Below are positions 36,609-45,738 of a stretch of 64,000 bases of DNA, one piece after another; positions within the stretch are counted from its first letter, which is position 1; each line of letters opens with the position of its first letter. The stretch lies in contig NW_015961988.1 of assembly GCF_000497045.1 (NCBI RefSeq), positions 744,001-808,000 on the forward strand, written 5' to 3'. The position numbers and the translations under genes were made by a program. Source of the stretch: Kalmanozyma brasiliensis GHG001 (taxonomy: Eukaryota > Basidiomycota > Ustilaginomycetes > Ustilaginales). Below the pieces are notes generated by a model. That model was not told the DNA's origin. It ran no database searches and worked only from the letters and a program-made list of their open reading frames with translations.

Positions 36609-38047
36609 GCTGGCTCGCTCGTCTTGCGGTGTTTCTGCTGCCATCCTCTCCAAAACTGAAGGTCTGAAAGAGGGAAGAAAGCCATTACCAGGTGTCGCGG
36701 TCGATGTGGACCTGGACTTGAACGAGGTTGTATGGAGCACTTTTGCGTTTGTCGCTTGTGCGCATATGTAAGCATGAATATTCATGTTTCGTGCACACCA
36801 AGGCGGCCCCTGGGGAGGGTCCTGGTTGTAGATCATGACGCTGTGATGCTGCAGACCGCATTTGCTGTCCGCGTGGACGAGCGTTTCCATTCGGCCCGAG
36901 CTAGCTCTATGTTACTCGCCGCTGGACTGATCTATCTTGAAAGCAGATCGCGGAATATCCACACGGCATGCCTGACCCGCAGAGCTGTCGCACTGCGCTT
37001 GCCACACTGCCACGATTGACTCCGTGTCAGCTCAACGCAAAAATGATGTTTCGCCTTTTCCGAAGGGCCGTGGGAGTGTGACACACCTTGATCGGATCAG
37101 CCGCTGGTCACTTGAGTCTGTCGACGGCTCATCCGACGATACTGAACCGTTCAGAGAAGAGAGTCGATACGGCAGGCTGGAATACGCTAAGCGCCTCGAT
37201 GAATTGACTGCTCGGCCAATTCCTTCCATCGCAGACCACACGATGATGCAGCGCGCTGATCTGCCACATCTTGAAATGCGAGCCAAACTAAAATTGGGCG
37301 CGGTTTGCTGCTGCAGTTTCTCTTCTCCACAGAGCCTCGGCCCTGATTCGCTTCAGTCAGAATCGAGGTGGCAGTCCGCCGCCGCAAGGATCGCTTAGCC
37401 CCGAGTCCATTTTCCTCTTGTCACCTTCCCCCGCCCATCCTCCTCTTCTCACCACCATCTCTTCACCCTCAGCATCCACGACCTTCTTCAAAAGGCGGAT
37501 CGTTGCTCTTGTCACCGTCACCGTCTTCGTCATCGTTCTGGGCTGCTTGGTGCTTTCTCTCTTGGAAACGGTTTGGGTTCTTTCGTCATTTTCCTCGTTC
37601 TTTGGGCTCGGACTTCTTTGCCACGGTCATCTCGGTCATCTCCTGCTTCTCAGATCACTCGCCAACATCCTCATCGCGCAAGCTCCATCGATTCGGGTCC
37701 CCCAGCCTAGGTCCAGTTCACGCATGCTCTTTGTCGTATCAAATCGTTTCCTCGGATCGTTATACTCGTACGCCAGGAATCAGTTCCAATAAGCTGGAAT
37801 CGGCATTACACTTTCTCCTTCATCGCTAGACACCCTTTGTCGAACTCTTCCGGTGTCGGTGTCCATCTTCACGCCTCGGGTCATCACCTGCGAGGCTTTG
37901 CGACCACCTTTGGTGCTTCTGTCAACGTATCGTTTCGTTCGCTCTTCACATCTGCTGCGCGAGGAACACACCCACTCAGTTGACATTTGAGCTTGCGCCT
38001 TTCGACGCTCACGGAGCATCATCCTGCCTCATCTCACGCTGTTCGAG
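36609..38047. other. Intergenic region and long CT-rich leader of the RRM gene
   Basis: 1.44 kb between two plus-strand genes. From about 37390 onward the plus strand is markedly pyrimidine-rich (runs of CTTCTC, CCTCC), as expected for a 5' leader of several hundred bases. An open frame at 37418-37792 with a hydrophobic stretch starts only at TTG and probably reflects the T-rich leader. No other gene seen. Confidence 0.5.
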
Positions 38048-41000
38048 ATGTCGGCCAACGCTTCCGCCAACTCCTCGGACGGAGCACCCAGCGCCGGCTC
38101 CCGACTCTCGAGCTCCCCCTTTTCGCCACATGCCACCGCCTTTGGTCCCGGTGCCAATATGTCCTTGAACCCTTCACGTCGCGTTCATGGCATCGCATCG
38201 GACGGCCAGTCGCTCAGCAGTCGCGCAAGCTCGTTCACCTCTTCCGCATTCGATCATGCGTCCGCCGCTAGCTCCAAGGATGGATCGACAGCTACGTCCG
38301 ACCAGGCTTCTGTTTCAGCGCTTCCAAAGTTCATGTCGACAAGTGCAAACGAGGCAGCTCACGCAGCAGCGGCTCATCACAGCTTCAACGACCGCTTTCG
38401 AAGCACCGGCGACCACTCTCGAAACAGCAGTGGAGGTGCCATCTCAAATCCGAGTGTCGCTGCAGCTGCACCTTCAGCCGCGGGCTCCCGTCGCACCCAA
38501 TCGCCTTTTGCAGCCAACTCTATCAACCCGCTTCAGCAGCAATCTGACGTCGCCAGCCTCAACCACCACTCACCTACTTCTCTCGTCCCGCCACACGCCT
38601 CAGGTGAACATCAGCGCGGACCGTCCCCCTCGTTCGGATACCATACGGAGACTCCGTACTGGGTCGTGCAGGATAGCACCAGCGGAGGTGCGAGACCCTC
38701 TTTCGGACGTCAATCGTTCTCCGATGGTCCCTCCGTCCCGGCCGCCCATCTCCTTTCTGCGGATCTTGGTTCAGCAGCTATGTCCGCGCGCTCCGGCTCC
38801 TTCTCTGGCAGCTACCCTGTCGCCGATGCGAGTTTGCTTTCGGATCCTGCCTACGCCCACGCGGCTGGCTTACTGGATCCTCTGGTCGATTCCGCACCAG
38901 CGCCCACCTCCGGTCCTCTCTCTGCCTCAGACCCACGCACGCAGTTGCTCGTGTCCAATCTGCCCTACCGAGTCCGATGGCAGGATCTCAAGGACCTCTT
39001 TCGAAAAGCCGGCACGGTCCTTCGCGCTGACGTCTCTTTGAGTCCAGACAATCGCAGTCGTGGCTATGGTACCGTTCTCATGGCCACGGAGCAAGATGCG
39101 ATCAAAGCAGCCGACATGCTGGGTGGCTTCACTTGGCAAGGCAGAACGCTCGACGTGCGTGTCGACCGAAGCGGCGCGCTTCTTGGTGTCGCCGGTAGCG
39201 CCGTCATGCCCACCATTGTGCCGCACGGCTTGGGCGGTGCTGCCTCCTCCTCCCCCAACGCATTCGGCAACGGGCCACCAGCGCCGAGTCTCAACTCCTT
39301 CTCGCACGATTCACACGGGGGCGCTCAACAGTACCTTGGCGTACCAGGTGGCAGCCTTGGAAGCAGTCAAGGCCCAACGTCTGGCTCCTTTTCGGGCGCG
39401 GCCTCCCCCTCTCCGCTCTCCGCACATGCTCGTCTGGCCGATCCTTCTCAGCCCATCTCCTCTCGCGCATCCTTCTCGGCGCATTCCGAGGCCGGCCGGG
39501 ACGGCGCTGGCGCTTTCCAGCAGTCTGAGCTTGAGCGAGCACTGCTGCAGGGACAGAGCCTGTCCAGCACTTCTGGCAAGGGAACACCGGATCGTCAGCA
39601 GCCCGGCACCCATTTCGAGCCCGGATCTGCAGGACAAGCCCAACATCGTGCGGTTTCCGCCGTGCAGTCGCTCAGTTCCCACGGGATGGGCTCTCGTCGA
39701 GGATCCGAATCAGGTGTAGGCATGGCCGGCGCTCCACAGTCCGGCGTGTGGGGCCCCAGCGTCACGGACGCGGCATCCAGCATGTATTCGTCGAATGCCG
39801 GCGGATCCTCTGTGCCGACTGGCTTTCCCGGTGCCACGGCCATGGCGCCTTGGCCGGCCGGACCAGGCTCCTTCGGAGCACCGGCCATGGCATCGGTGCA
39901 GTCGCAGCCGTTCAACTCGCAGATGCCCACCACCTCGTACGCAGGCAGAGTGCTCTTCGTCGGCAATCTGCCCTTCCACTGCCAATGGCAAGATCTCAAA
40001 GACCTCTTCCGCGCTGCTGGCAATATCCAGCGAGCGGATGTCGCCATCGGTCCCGATGGCCGCAGTCGAGGATTTGGTACTGTTCTGTTCACCTCTCAGG
40101 AGGACGCTCAGAACGCAGTGCGCTTGTATCACGGCTACGAATATAGCGGTCGCACGCTCAAGGTGCACTTTGACCGATTCGCCGCGCAGAACGGACCCGC
40201 CGTTGGCACGCCTGGCAATCCAGCTCAGTACACTGGCGCTTTTGCCGCTGCAGCTCTGCCATCGCACATGACAAACAATGTGCGCGCTCCGCCCGTCGTA
40301 CCTCAAGCTCAGCAGCAGAGCATGCAAGGCGGATTCCATCAACAGCAGTATCAGTCACAATTCCTGCAACAACAGCAGCAGCAGCATCAGAATAGGGCCG
40401 GCGCGCCCAGTCAATTCTCGATGTCGCAACAGCAGCATCAAGGTCAGGCGTCGTTCGGCCAGTCGGCCTTCCAGCAGCAGAATCCAGCTATGTTCCAGTA
40501 CTCTGCACAATATCAGCCTTCACTGCAAACTCGACAACAGCAGCAGGCATCACAACAACAGCGACAGCACCAGAGGTACGGCCAGCAACACCAACAATCG
40601 CAGCAGATGGCATCTGGCTTCTCTGCGTTTGCTGACGCTGGAAGATCGATGCAGGCGCCCACCTCACACGCGTCATTCTCGGCGTTCAGTGTCCAAGGAA
40701 GCAATTTGGGAGATCGCCGTCCTTCCACTTCGCAGTCGTTCGGTCTCTTCGCTCAATCGAATGGGGACACGGAAGAGGAGAGCCAAACAGCATCGTCGCG
40801 TGACAAGGATCACGGCATGTCGATCGCCATGCCCGTCAACGACTTCGGCGCCGCCTCGTCCTATCTACCGTCGGATCTCATGTCTCCGGGCCTCGTCTCG
40901 CCGCCTGTGCCAACTCAGTACGATCAGTCGGCAGGCGCGCATCCGGGGCGTATTCAGCTGCCCTCCTCTACATTCGCCAACAGCTTCGGCGCGGCCTTGG

Positions 41001-42133
41001 GAGGCGCGCAAGCTAGTCAGATGAGCCCTATGACGGCAGGCATGCAAGTGCCCATGACTCTCGGCATGCCTGGGTTCACCTTCCACCAGGTGGCCGAGAC
41101 GCCCCCTCTCTATCCTCAGTTTCTCAGCCCGGGCCTGGATCCTTTCAGCCCCGTGACCGGCAGTGGCGCGCAGGATGGCGGGCCCGAGCAGGGTGCTCCG
41201 ATGAATGCCTCGACCGGCCTGACGCCCGGAGCACCCGTCGGCTACAATCCCATGTTCGCCATGGCGGGTGGATTCGGCGGCGCTTACGGCTCGAACCAGC
41301 AGCCAGCGACCCCTCACTGGTCCCAGCCCTCTGGCCCACGCAGACAAGGCGGAGGCGGCGTCCCAGCCGTGCCTCGCCGTTCTATCGTTGCGCACAACCC
41401 GGATGCTGACGAAGTGGTAGACAGCAACCGATTGAGTATCGCGAAGACGCCCGGTGCAGGCCCTCGACGTCCCTCGCACGCCGACGTCGGCAACCATAGT
41501 CTGCATTCCCGACGAGCGTCTGACGGAACACCGGCCGCGGTCGAGCCCTCGATGAGCGACGGCTATCCATTCCCCCTGGTTGCTGCCGGTAACGTCTCGC
41601 ACCTCACTCGACGTGCGTCGATGGACTCGCCAGCGCAGACGCCACTCGCATCAGGTCCCTCGGCAACCAGCGGCAGCGCCCAGGATGTCAATAGCGCAGG
41701 ATCGATGGGCTCTGACGTGCCATCAGGCGAGATACTTGCTGGCACCAGCGCCGAAGAGCTGGCCAACACGATCGCCCGACTCAGCGTCAAGGGCACCGCG
41801 CTGGCCCGGGACTCATCCTCGCGCCGCAGCGTCAGCATGACAGCCGAACGCACTGCCGCCGCATCGGCTATGGCCAAGCTTCGCGGCAAGGCTGGCACGC
41901 CCACACCTCCAGCTGTGGACGAAAGCTCTGGTGCGACCGGACTCGGTGCTCCCTTCGCCGAGTCGACACAGCAGCAGCCACCCCGACTCGGGCTGGAAGG
42001 GAGAACTCACGAGTCCAGCCCGCTCGGCAAGACAGAGCGGTTGCTCGGCCTGCGTGTCTCCAGCTCGGCCCTCGATGGGTCCGCGCTCGACACAGGTTCA
42101 GACGCCGGCGCGAACGGGGCCGGCTCACGATAG
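38048..42133 (+). CDS. Two-RRM RNA-binding protein with Gln-rich middle (Gbp2/hnRNP M-like)
   Basis: 1361 aa, single exon. RRM1 lies at about 297-375 (TQLLVSNLPYRVRWQDLKDL; RNP1 RSRGYGTV). RRM2 lies at about 634-712 (GRVLFVGNLPFHCQWQDLKD; RNP1 RSRGFGTV). Both share the rare W-Q-D-L-K-D-L-F helix and a LNRADV-like second strand (VLRADVSL, IQRADVAI), the pattern of fungal Gbp2/Hrb1 and animal hnRNP M/MYEF2 proteins, which act in mRNA packaging and export. About 150 residues after RRM2 are glutamine-rich (bases about 40309-40617). The remainder is Ser/Pro/Gly/Ala-rich and disordered. The unusually long disordered parts suggest condensate-forming behaviour (inference). It converges on the unknown 656-aa gene. 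Confidence 0.85.
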   Translation: MSANASANSSDGAPSAGSRLSSSPFSPHATAFGPGANMSLNPSRRVHGIASDGQSLSSRASSFTSSAFDHASAASSKDGSTATSDQASVSALPKFMSTSANEAAHAAAAHHSFNDRFRSTGDHSRNSSGGAISNPSVAAAAPSAAGSRRTQSPFAANSINPLQQQSDVASLNHHSPTSLVPPHASGEHQRGPSPSFGYHTETPYWVVQDSTSGGARPSFGRQSFSDGPSVPAAHLLSADLGSAAMSARSGSFSGSYPVADASLLSDPAYAHAAGLLDPLVDSAPAPTSGPLSASDPRTQLLVSNLPYRVRWQDLKDLFRKAGTVLRADVSLSPDNRSRGYGTVLMATEQDAIKAADMLGGFTWQGRTLDVRVDRSGALLGVAGSAVMPTIVPHGLGGAASSSPNAFGNGPPAPSLNSFSHDSHGGAQQYLGVPGGSLGSSQGPTSGSFSGAASPSPLSAHARLADPSQPISSRASFSAHSEAGRDGAGAFQQSELERALLQGQSLSSTSGKGTPDRQQPGTHFEPGSAGQAQHRAVSAVQSLSSHGMGSRRGSESGVGMAGAPQSGVWGPSVTDAASSMYSSNAGGSSVPTGFPGATAMAPWPAGPGSFGAPAMASVQSQPFNSQMPTTSYAGRVLFVGNLPFHCQWQDLKDLFRAAGNIQRADVAIGPDGRSRGFGTVLFTSQEDAQNAVRLYHGYEYSGRTLKVHFDRFAAQNGPAVGTPGNPAQYTGAFAAAALPSHMTNNVRAPPVVPQAQQQSMQGGFHQQQYQSQFLQQQQQQHQNRAGAPSQFSMSQQQHQGQASFGQSAFQQQNPAMFQYSAQYQPSLQTRQQQQASQQQRQHQRYGQQHQQSQQMASGFSAFADAGRSMQAPTSHASFSAFSVQGSNLGDRRPSTSQSFGLFAQSNGDTEEESQTASSRDKDHGMSIAMPVNDFGAASSYLPSDLMSPGLVSPPVPTQYDQSAGAHPGRIQLPSSTFANSFGAALGGAQASQMSPMTAGMQVPMTLGMPGFTFHQVAETPPLYPQFLSPGLDPFSPVTGSGAQDGGPEQGAPMNASTGLTPGAPVGYNPMFAMAGGFGGAYGSNQQPATPHWSQPSGPRRQGGGGVPAVPRRSIVAHNPDADEVVDSNRLSIAKTPGAGPRRPSHADVGNHSLHSRRASDGTPAAVEPSMSDGYPFPLVAAGNVSHLTRRASMDSPAQTPLASGPSATSGSAQDVNSAGSMGSDVPSGEILAGTSAEELANTIARLSVKGTALARDSSSRRSVSMTAERTAAASAMAKLRGKAGTPTPPAVDESSGATGLGAPFAESTQQQPPRLGLEGRTHESSPLGKTERLLGLRVSSSALDGSALDTGSDAGANGAGSR
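40309..40617 (+). repeat. Gln-rich CAG/CAA low-complexity tract
   Basis: Runs of CAG and CAA codons (QQQQQQHQN-type blocks) within the RRM gene, encoding a region of about 100 residues that is roughly half glutamine. It is imperfect rather than a pure microsatellite. Confidence 0.8.
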
Positions 42134-42228
42134 ATTTCAGTTTCTCGCATCGCATCAGGTTTATAGAGATAGATTATTCTTGGGTATCAGATTTGGGCAA
42201 GGAATACATTTGTTATGATTCTGTGATG

Positions 42229-44199
42229 TTACTGGCGTGCAACGATCGGTCTGGGTGGCGCGACGAGTGTTGAGTCGAGCAACGCATTCTGTAGACCTTT
42301 GAGCAAAGCTTTTCGGTGGGTGGAACGAAACGTTTCGAGCGCCTGATGTTTGTCCTTGAGCTCGGTGTGGAAGCGGGTGGAGCGGATCGTTTGCCCTTCG
42401 TCCGTGGCTCGATTGCTGGACAACTCCGCCCAGCGCTCCTTCAACACCTCCTCCTCGCGCACCAGCCTCGTCTCCTTGTCCGCCAAACTTGTGCCGCTGG
42501 TCAGCACGAGTTGGGCAGCTACCGCGTGACGCAGGGCAAACGTCTGTCTCGGCTCCGGCAGCGGAAACGCCGGCCCACCATGATGCGCGTAGTTCGGCAG
42601 CGAAATATGACCTCGAATCCGCCCAAAGCTGTCGTATACAATGATCGGTTCGTCTTCATCCGCGATCTCGGTGCTGCAATTTGGTGTGCTCTCGGGAGAA
42701 GAAGTGCGTCGACGTTTGCGCGATCTCGATCCATCCCCCTCCTCTCCTGCGGGTGGGGGTGAGGACCGTCGCGCCCGAGGGTTTCGATAGGAATGCCCAT
42801 ACCATCCGTGCAACCCGCGTAGACCCAGTTGGATCTCCAATATCCCCTTCACCGCATCCACCCCTTCGTCTGCAGGTGGGGTGGAAGGTTGACCGAGAAC
42901 CTTCGATGCGTGGATGGCGAGAAGATCGGCAGGCCGAAAACGCAGGACGTCGGCGTCAAAACACTCTTCTTCCACCGCCTGCTCTGCAGAATCCGACACG
43001 AGGTAGGCAGGGACGAGCGTTTGGGTGCCGTCCCACTTGCGCAGCCGGACAGGCGGAGGGACGTGCGAGGTGACGGAAGGCTCGTCCGCCGTCCACGACA
43101 CCGATTGCTCGGCCGTATGCGAGGTCGAGCTCGTGGAAGGGAACAAGGGCTGGGATGGCGCACTGGGCGCGGTGGGGAAGAGACGAGTCGCGGTTGGACG
43201 AGTGAATGCAGAGTCGGTGGAGAGCGAGACATTGTGCGAGGTAGAGACGAGACGAGGGGCGCGATTAAGATGAGGGATGCTGCTGTCGACCCCTAGTGCT
43301 GTTGAATGGGTGCGGGATGGTGCGGCAGCCCCGGCAGCGGCACGATTGGGCGGCGGCGGAGGGAGGGCGTTGTACGAGCCATGCTGCGGCGTGCTGATGA
43401 TCGGAGAAAAGGAGACGCTCGGCTGGCGCGGAACGGGATCGGCGGGACGAGGGTTGGCTCTAGCTTCGCGGATGCGCCGCTCGGCGGCGAGAGCTGCAGC
43501 GTCGAGGTTTGTCGTAGCGTTGGGAGGGGTTGCGGCGATGGGGTTGAAGAACGCGGGAGGCGGCGCTGCGGTGTTTGCAGCGATTGGACGAGCCGGCCGA
43601 ACGAGTGCGTGCGACGGCGCGAGCTGCACGGGAGGTCGAATCGTGGGAAGGGCAAACATGCTACTCGCCGGCCCTCGGGGCGCAAAGCTGAACGAGGTCG
43701 AAAGGGAGGCTTCGGGTGGGCTTGCAAAGCCGGTCATGGTTGGCATGGGCGGGGGTCGGGCGAAGAGGTTGCTCCCGCCAGCACTGGGCGCCGTAGCAAA
43801 GACGGGCATGGGTGGACCCATGTTGAGCGCCGGTGGTCGTGCTACCGCTTGTTGCCTTTCAGTGCGCGGCGGGGCAGCGTTGAAGAGCGTGCTTGGCCCT
43901 GCTTGTGGTGTGCCTTCGAAGGATGCGACTCTGGAGTAGCCGACTTTGGGCGACATTCGGGCGGGCTGCCAGCCAGTTTGGTGTGGCGGTAGCGCCGGAA
44001 CAGCATCTGGCGTGGCTGCGAACGCGTATGCGCTGGTGCCGGTCTGCAGATGTGGTGGACGGCTGAACATACGGCCAGGAGCGAAAGCGGTCGTACCACG
44101 AAAACTGTCCTCGACACCGCTGGCTCCTTCGCCGGTGTCATCGGGTTCGGTCATACCTGCCGGAAACGCTCTGTATGGCGGCCTCGGCTGCCGCGACAT
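42229..44199 (-). CDS. Hypothetical 656-aa Pro/Ser/Ala-rich protein
   Basis: I do not recognise this family. The ATG at 44199 (MSRQPRPPYRAFPAGMTEPD) is the first true ATG. Residues 1-380 are low-complexity (Pro, Ala, Ser, Thr, with spaced Phe: FARPPPM, FASPPEA, FSFAPRG). From about 390 it becomes ordered: PPVRLRKWDGTQTLVPAYLV, then FDADVLRFRPADLLAIHASK, ILEIQLGLRGLHGWYGHSYR, a basic RSRKRRRTSS nuclear-localisation-like patch near 510, PIIVYDSFGRIRGHISLPNY, and a C-terminal helical region (KETRLVREEEVLKERWAELS, then ELKDKHQALETFRSTHRKA). The Phe-spaced N-terminus plus a basic patch and coiled coil could suit a nuclear or pore-associated protein, but that is speculative. It converges with the RRM gene. 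Confidence 0.7.
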   Translation of the reverse strand: MSRQPRPPYRAFPAGMTEPDDTGEGASGVEDSFRGTTAFAPGRMFSRPPHLQTGTSAYAFAATPDAVPALPPHQTGWQPARMSPKVGYSRVASFEGTPQAGPSTLFNAAPPRTERQQAVARPPALNMGPPMPVFATAPSAGGSNLFARPPPMPTMTGFASPPEASLSTSFSFAPRGPASSMFALPTIRPPVQLAPSHALVRPARPIAANTAAPPPAFFNPIAATPPNATTNLDAAALAAERRIREARANPRPADPVPRQPSVSFSPIISTPQHGSYNALPPPPPNRAAAGAAAPSRTHSTALGVDSSIPHLNRAPRLVSTSHNVSLSTDSAFTRPTATRLFPTAPSAPSQPLFPSTSSTSHTAEQSVSWTADEPSVTSHVPPPVRLRKWDGTQTLVPAYLVSDSAEQAVEEECFDADVLRFRPADLLAIHASKVLGQPSTPPADEGVDAVKGILEIQLGLRGLHGWYGHSYRNPRARRSSPPPAGEEGDGSRSRKRRRTSSPESTPNCSTEIADEDEPIIVYDSFGRIRGHISLPNYAHHGGPAFPLPEPRQTFALRHAVAAQLVLTSGTSLADKETRLVREEEVLKERWAELSSNRATDEGQTIRSTRFHTELKDKHQALETFRSTHRKALLKGLQNALLDSTLVAPPRPIVARQ

Positions 44200-44451
44200 G
44201 GCCAAGATGGGCGAAGTCGATGCGGTCGAAGTGGTGGTGGTCGTCGAGAGAAGCAAGTGTTGTTCTGCAGGTTCGATGCAGCTGCATAATTTTGGGTCGG
44301 AACAACACTTAGAGCGCGTTCTTTAGGCTTAACATCCTTACTCGAAGAATCCGGCTATCCAGCCATAGCTTCCTCAACGTCACTTCCTATCCGAGGGACT
44401 TGACAGGAGTTCATTCAAAATGCTGACAACTTTGTTCGATTGTGGGTATCG

Positions 44452-45738
44452 CTATGCAGGGAGAAAGTCGCCATTCTTGCGCCGTGTCCACCTATTCTTG
44501 CCCAGCAGTACTCGTTCCGAATCCTGAGCTGCAGCGATCAAGTCGGCGAGGTGCTGGATAGGAACGTTGTCGAGCTGCTTCTGAGCGTCAGCCAGAGCAA
44601 GTGCTTTCGCTGTCGACTTGATCTTCTTCCTCAGCTGCTCAGCTTCTGCTTGGAGCTGCTGAACCTGCTTCGACGCTGCCGGCTTGCTCCCGGTCCTTGA
44701 ACCACTATGCTCGGTGAGCAGCCGCTCGATCGTGACCAGATCCGCCTCCATCTGGCGCAAATTTCCCTCAGATGGCACCTTGCTCGCATCCTGGCCATCC
44801 CATTCCTTGAGCCGAGCCGACAAAGGTCCGCGTACAGGCTTGACGGTCGGCATTAGGAACCCTAACTTCATGTGGGCCGCGTTTTGCAGCATCTCTTCTT
44901 CTTGCTGATGGCTACCGCGGCTGACGCTGAGGACGCCTTCCAGCCCGGCCTCTGTGCTCCCGGAACCGCCATCGAGTGATAAGTCCGCTGCTTCCACCTT
45001 GCCAAGGACCCGGGCGAGGGACGAAAGCCGCTTCGGCTTCCGCAGCGCACGATTTGACTTTAGGTGGGCACGAGACTGCATCTGGGTGTGTGGCGAAAGG
45101 TGATGATAAGTCAATGAGGCTAGGTTTGCAACGATGCGATGGGCTAGTCGAGATGGTTTTGTGGATTGTTCCTGTCCACCAGGGCCCGTCGTGTGGGCTT
45201 CGCGATCGTTGTCACGGTCCGAGCTCCGAGCGGCTCCTGCGAGCGGGTCTCGAGCAGGACCGGGTGGGTTCGCACTGCATGGCACAGAATGGATCCTTGC
45301 CGGTGAAGACGGACTTGTGGACACGAGAAGTCGGTCTTTGCAGGCACGTGGCGGCTTGGTTGCGCCACTCGGAAGCAAGGAGGCAGAGAGGTGGAAGGCA
45401 AGCGTATTGTGTGCCTGTTGCCGGAGCGAGGACCCCACCGGTCGATTGTCTCGAGGCGACTGATTTCGGCTCGAGCTCGACGAAGGGTGACGTAGCTCGA
45501 CGGTGGAGCCAGATGCTTCATCGTTCTTGCTCCCACCCTTGACACGCCAAGAGTCGACGCCCGATTGGGCTTCATCGTGTTGATCAACCAGGAGAGCACC
45601 GGTAAACTCGTCGCGGAGATATCGACGTGTATTGCGAGCAGCAGGACGTGAGAACCGGACCGATGCAGCAGAAGATCGCAGAAGCGCACGATAGAGCTGC
45701 TGCCACGATTCGAGGCGAGTCTTTGAAGCTTGGATCAT
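44452..45738 (-). CDS. LYR-motif protein with long C-terminal extension (putative mitochondrial)
   Basis: 428 aa. Residues 1-48 read as an LYR (Complex1_LYR-type) helix: SWQQLYRALLRSSAASVRFS then RNTRRYLRDEF, with L15-Y16-R17 and the downstream R..R..R..F spacing of the family. LYR proteins bind acyl carrier protein and act in Fe-S, respiratory-complex or mitoribosome assembly, usually in about 100 aa. Here a Ser/Arg-rich linker (about 50-235) and a second ordered part follow: KRLSSLARVLGKVEAADLSL, MLQNAAHMKLGFLMPTVKPV, ADLVTIERLLTEHSG, a coiled coil (QVQQLQAEAEQLRKKIKSTA) and LLGKNRWTRRKNGDFLP at the end. The extension is not a family I know. The gene is 252 bases upstream of, and in the same orientation as, the 656-aa gene. 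The linker could hide an in-frame intron, but no strong signals stood out. Confidence 0.65.
   Translation of the reverse strand: MIQASKTRLESWQQLYRALLRSSAASVRFSRPAARNTRRYLRDEFTGALLVDQHDEAQSGVDSWRVKGGSKNDEASGSTVELRHPSSSSSRNQSPRDNRPVGSSLRQQAHNTLAFHLSASLLPSGATKPPRACKDRLLVSTSPSSPARIHSVPCSANPPGPARDPLAGAARSSDRDNDREAHTTGPGGQEQSTKPSRLAHRIVANLASLTYHHLSPHTQMQSRAHLKSNRALRKPKRLSSLARVLGKVEAADLSLDGGSGSTEAGLEGVLSVSRGSHQQEEEMLQNAAHMKLGFLMPTVKPVRGPLSARLKEWDGQDASKVPSEGNLRQMEADLVTIERLLTEHSGSRTGSKPAASKQVQQLQAEAEQLRKKIKSTAKALALADAQKQLDNVPIQHLADLIAAAQDSERVLLGKNRWTRRKNGDFLPA

Noticed and set aside
36773..36786. Perfect 14-bp palindrome CATGAATATTCATG
   Set aside because: About four perfect 14-bp palindromes are expected by chance in a window of this size, and no partner site was seen.
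37418..37792. 124-codon frame with a hydrophobic, membrane-like stretch
   Set aside because: It begins at TTG without an ATG and lies in the T/C-rich leader of the RRM gene, which explains the Leu/Val/Phe/Ser content.
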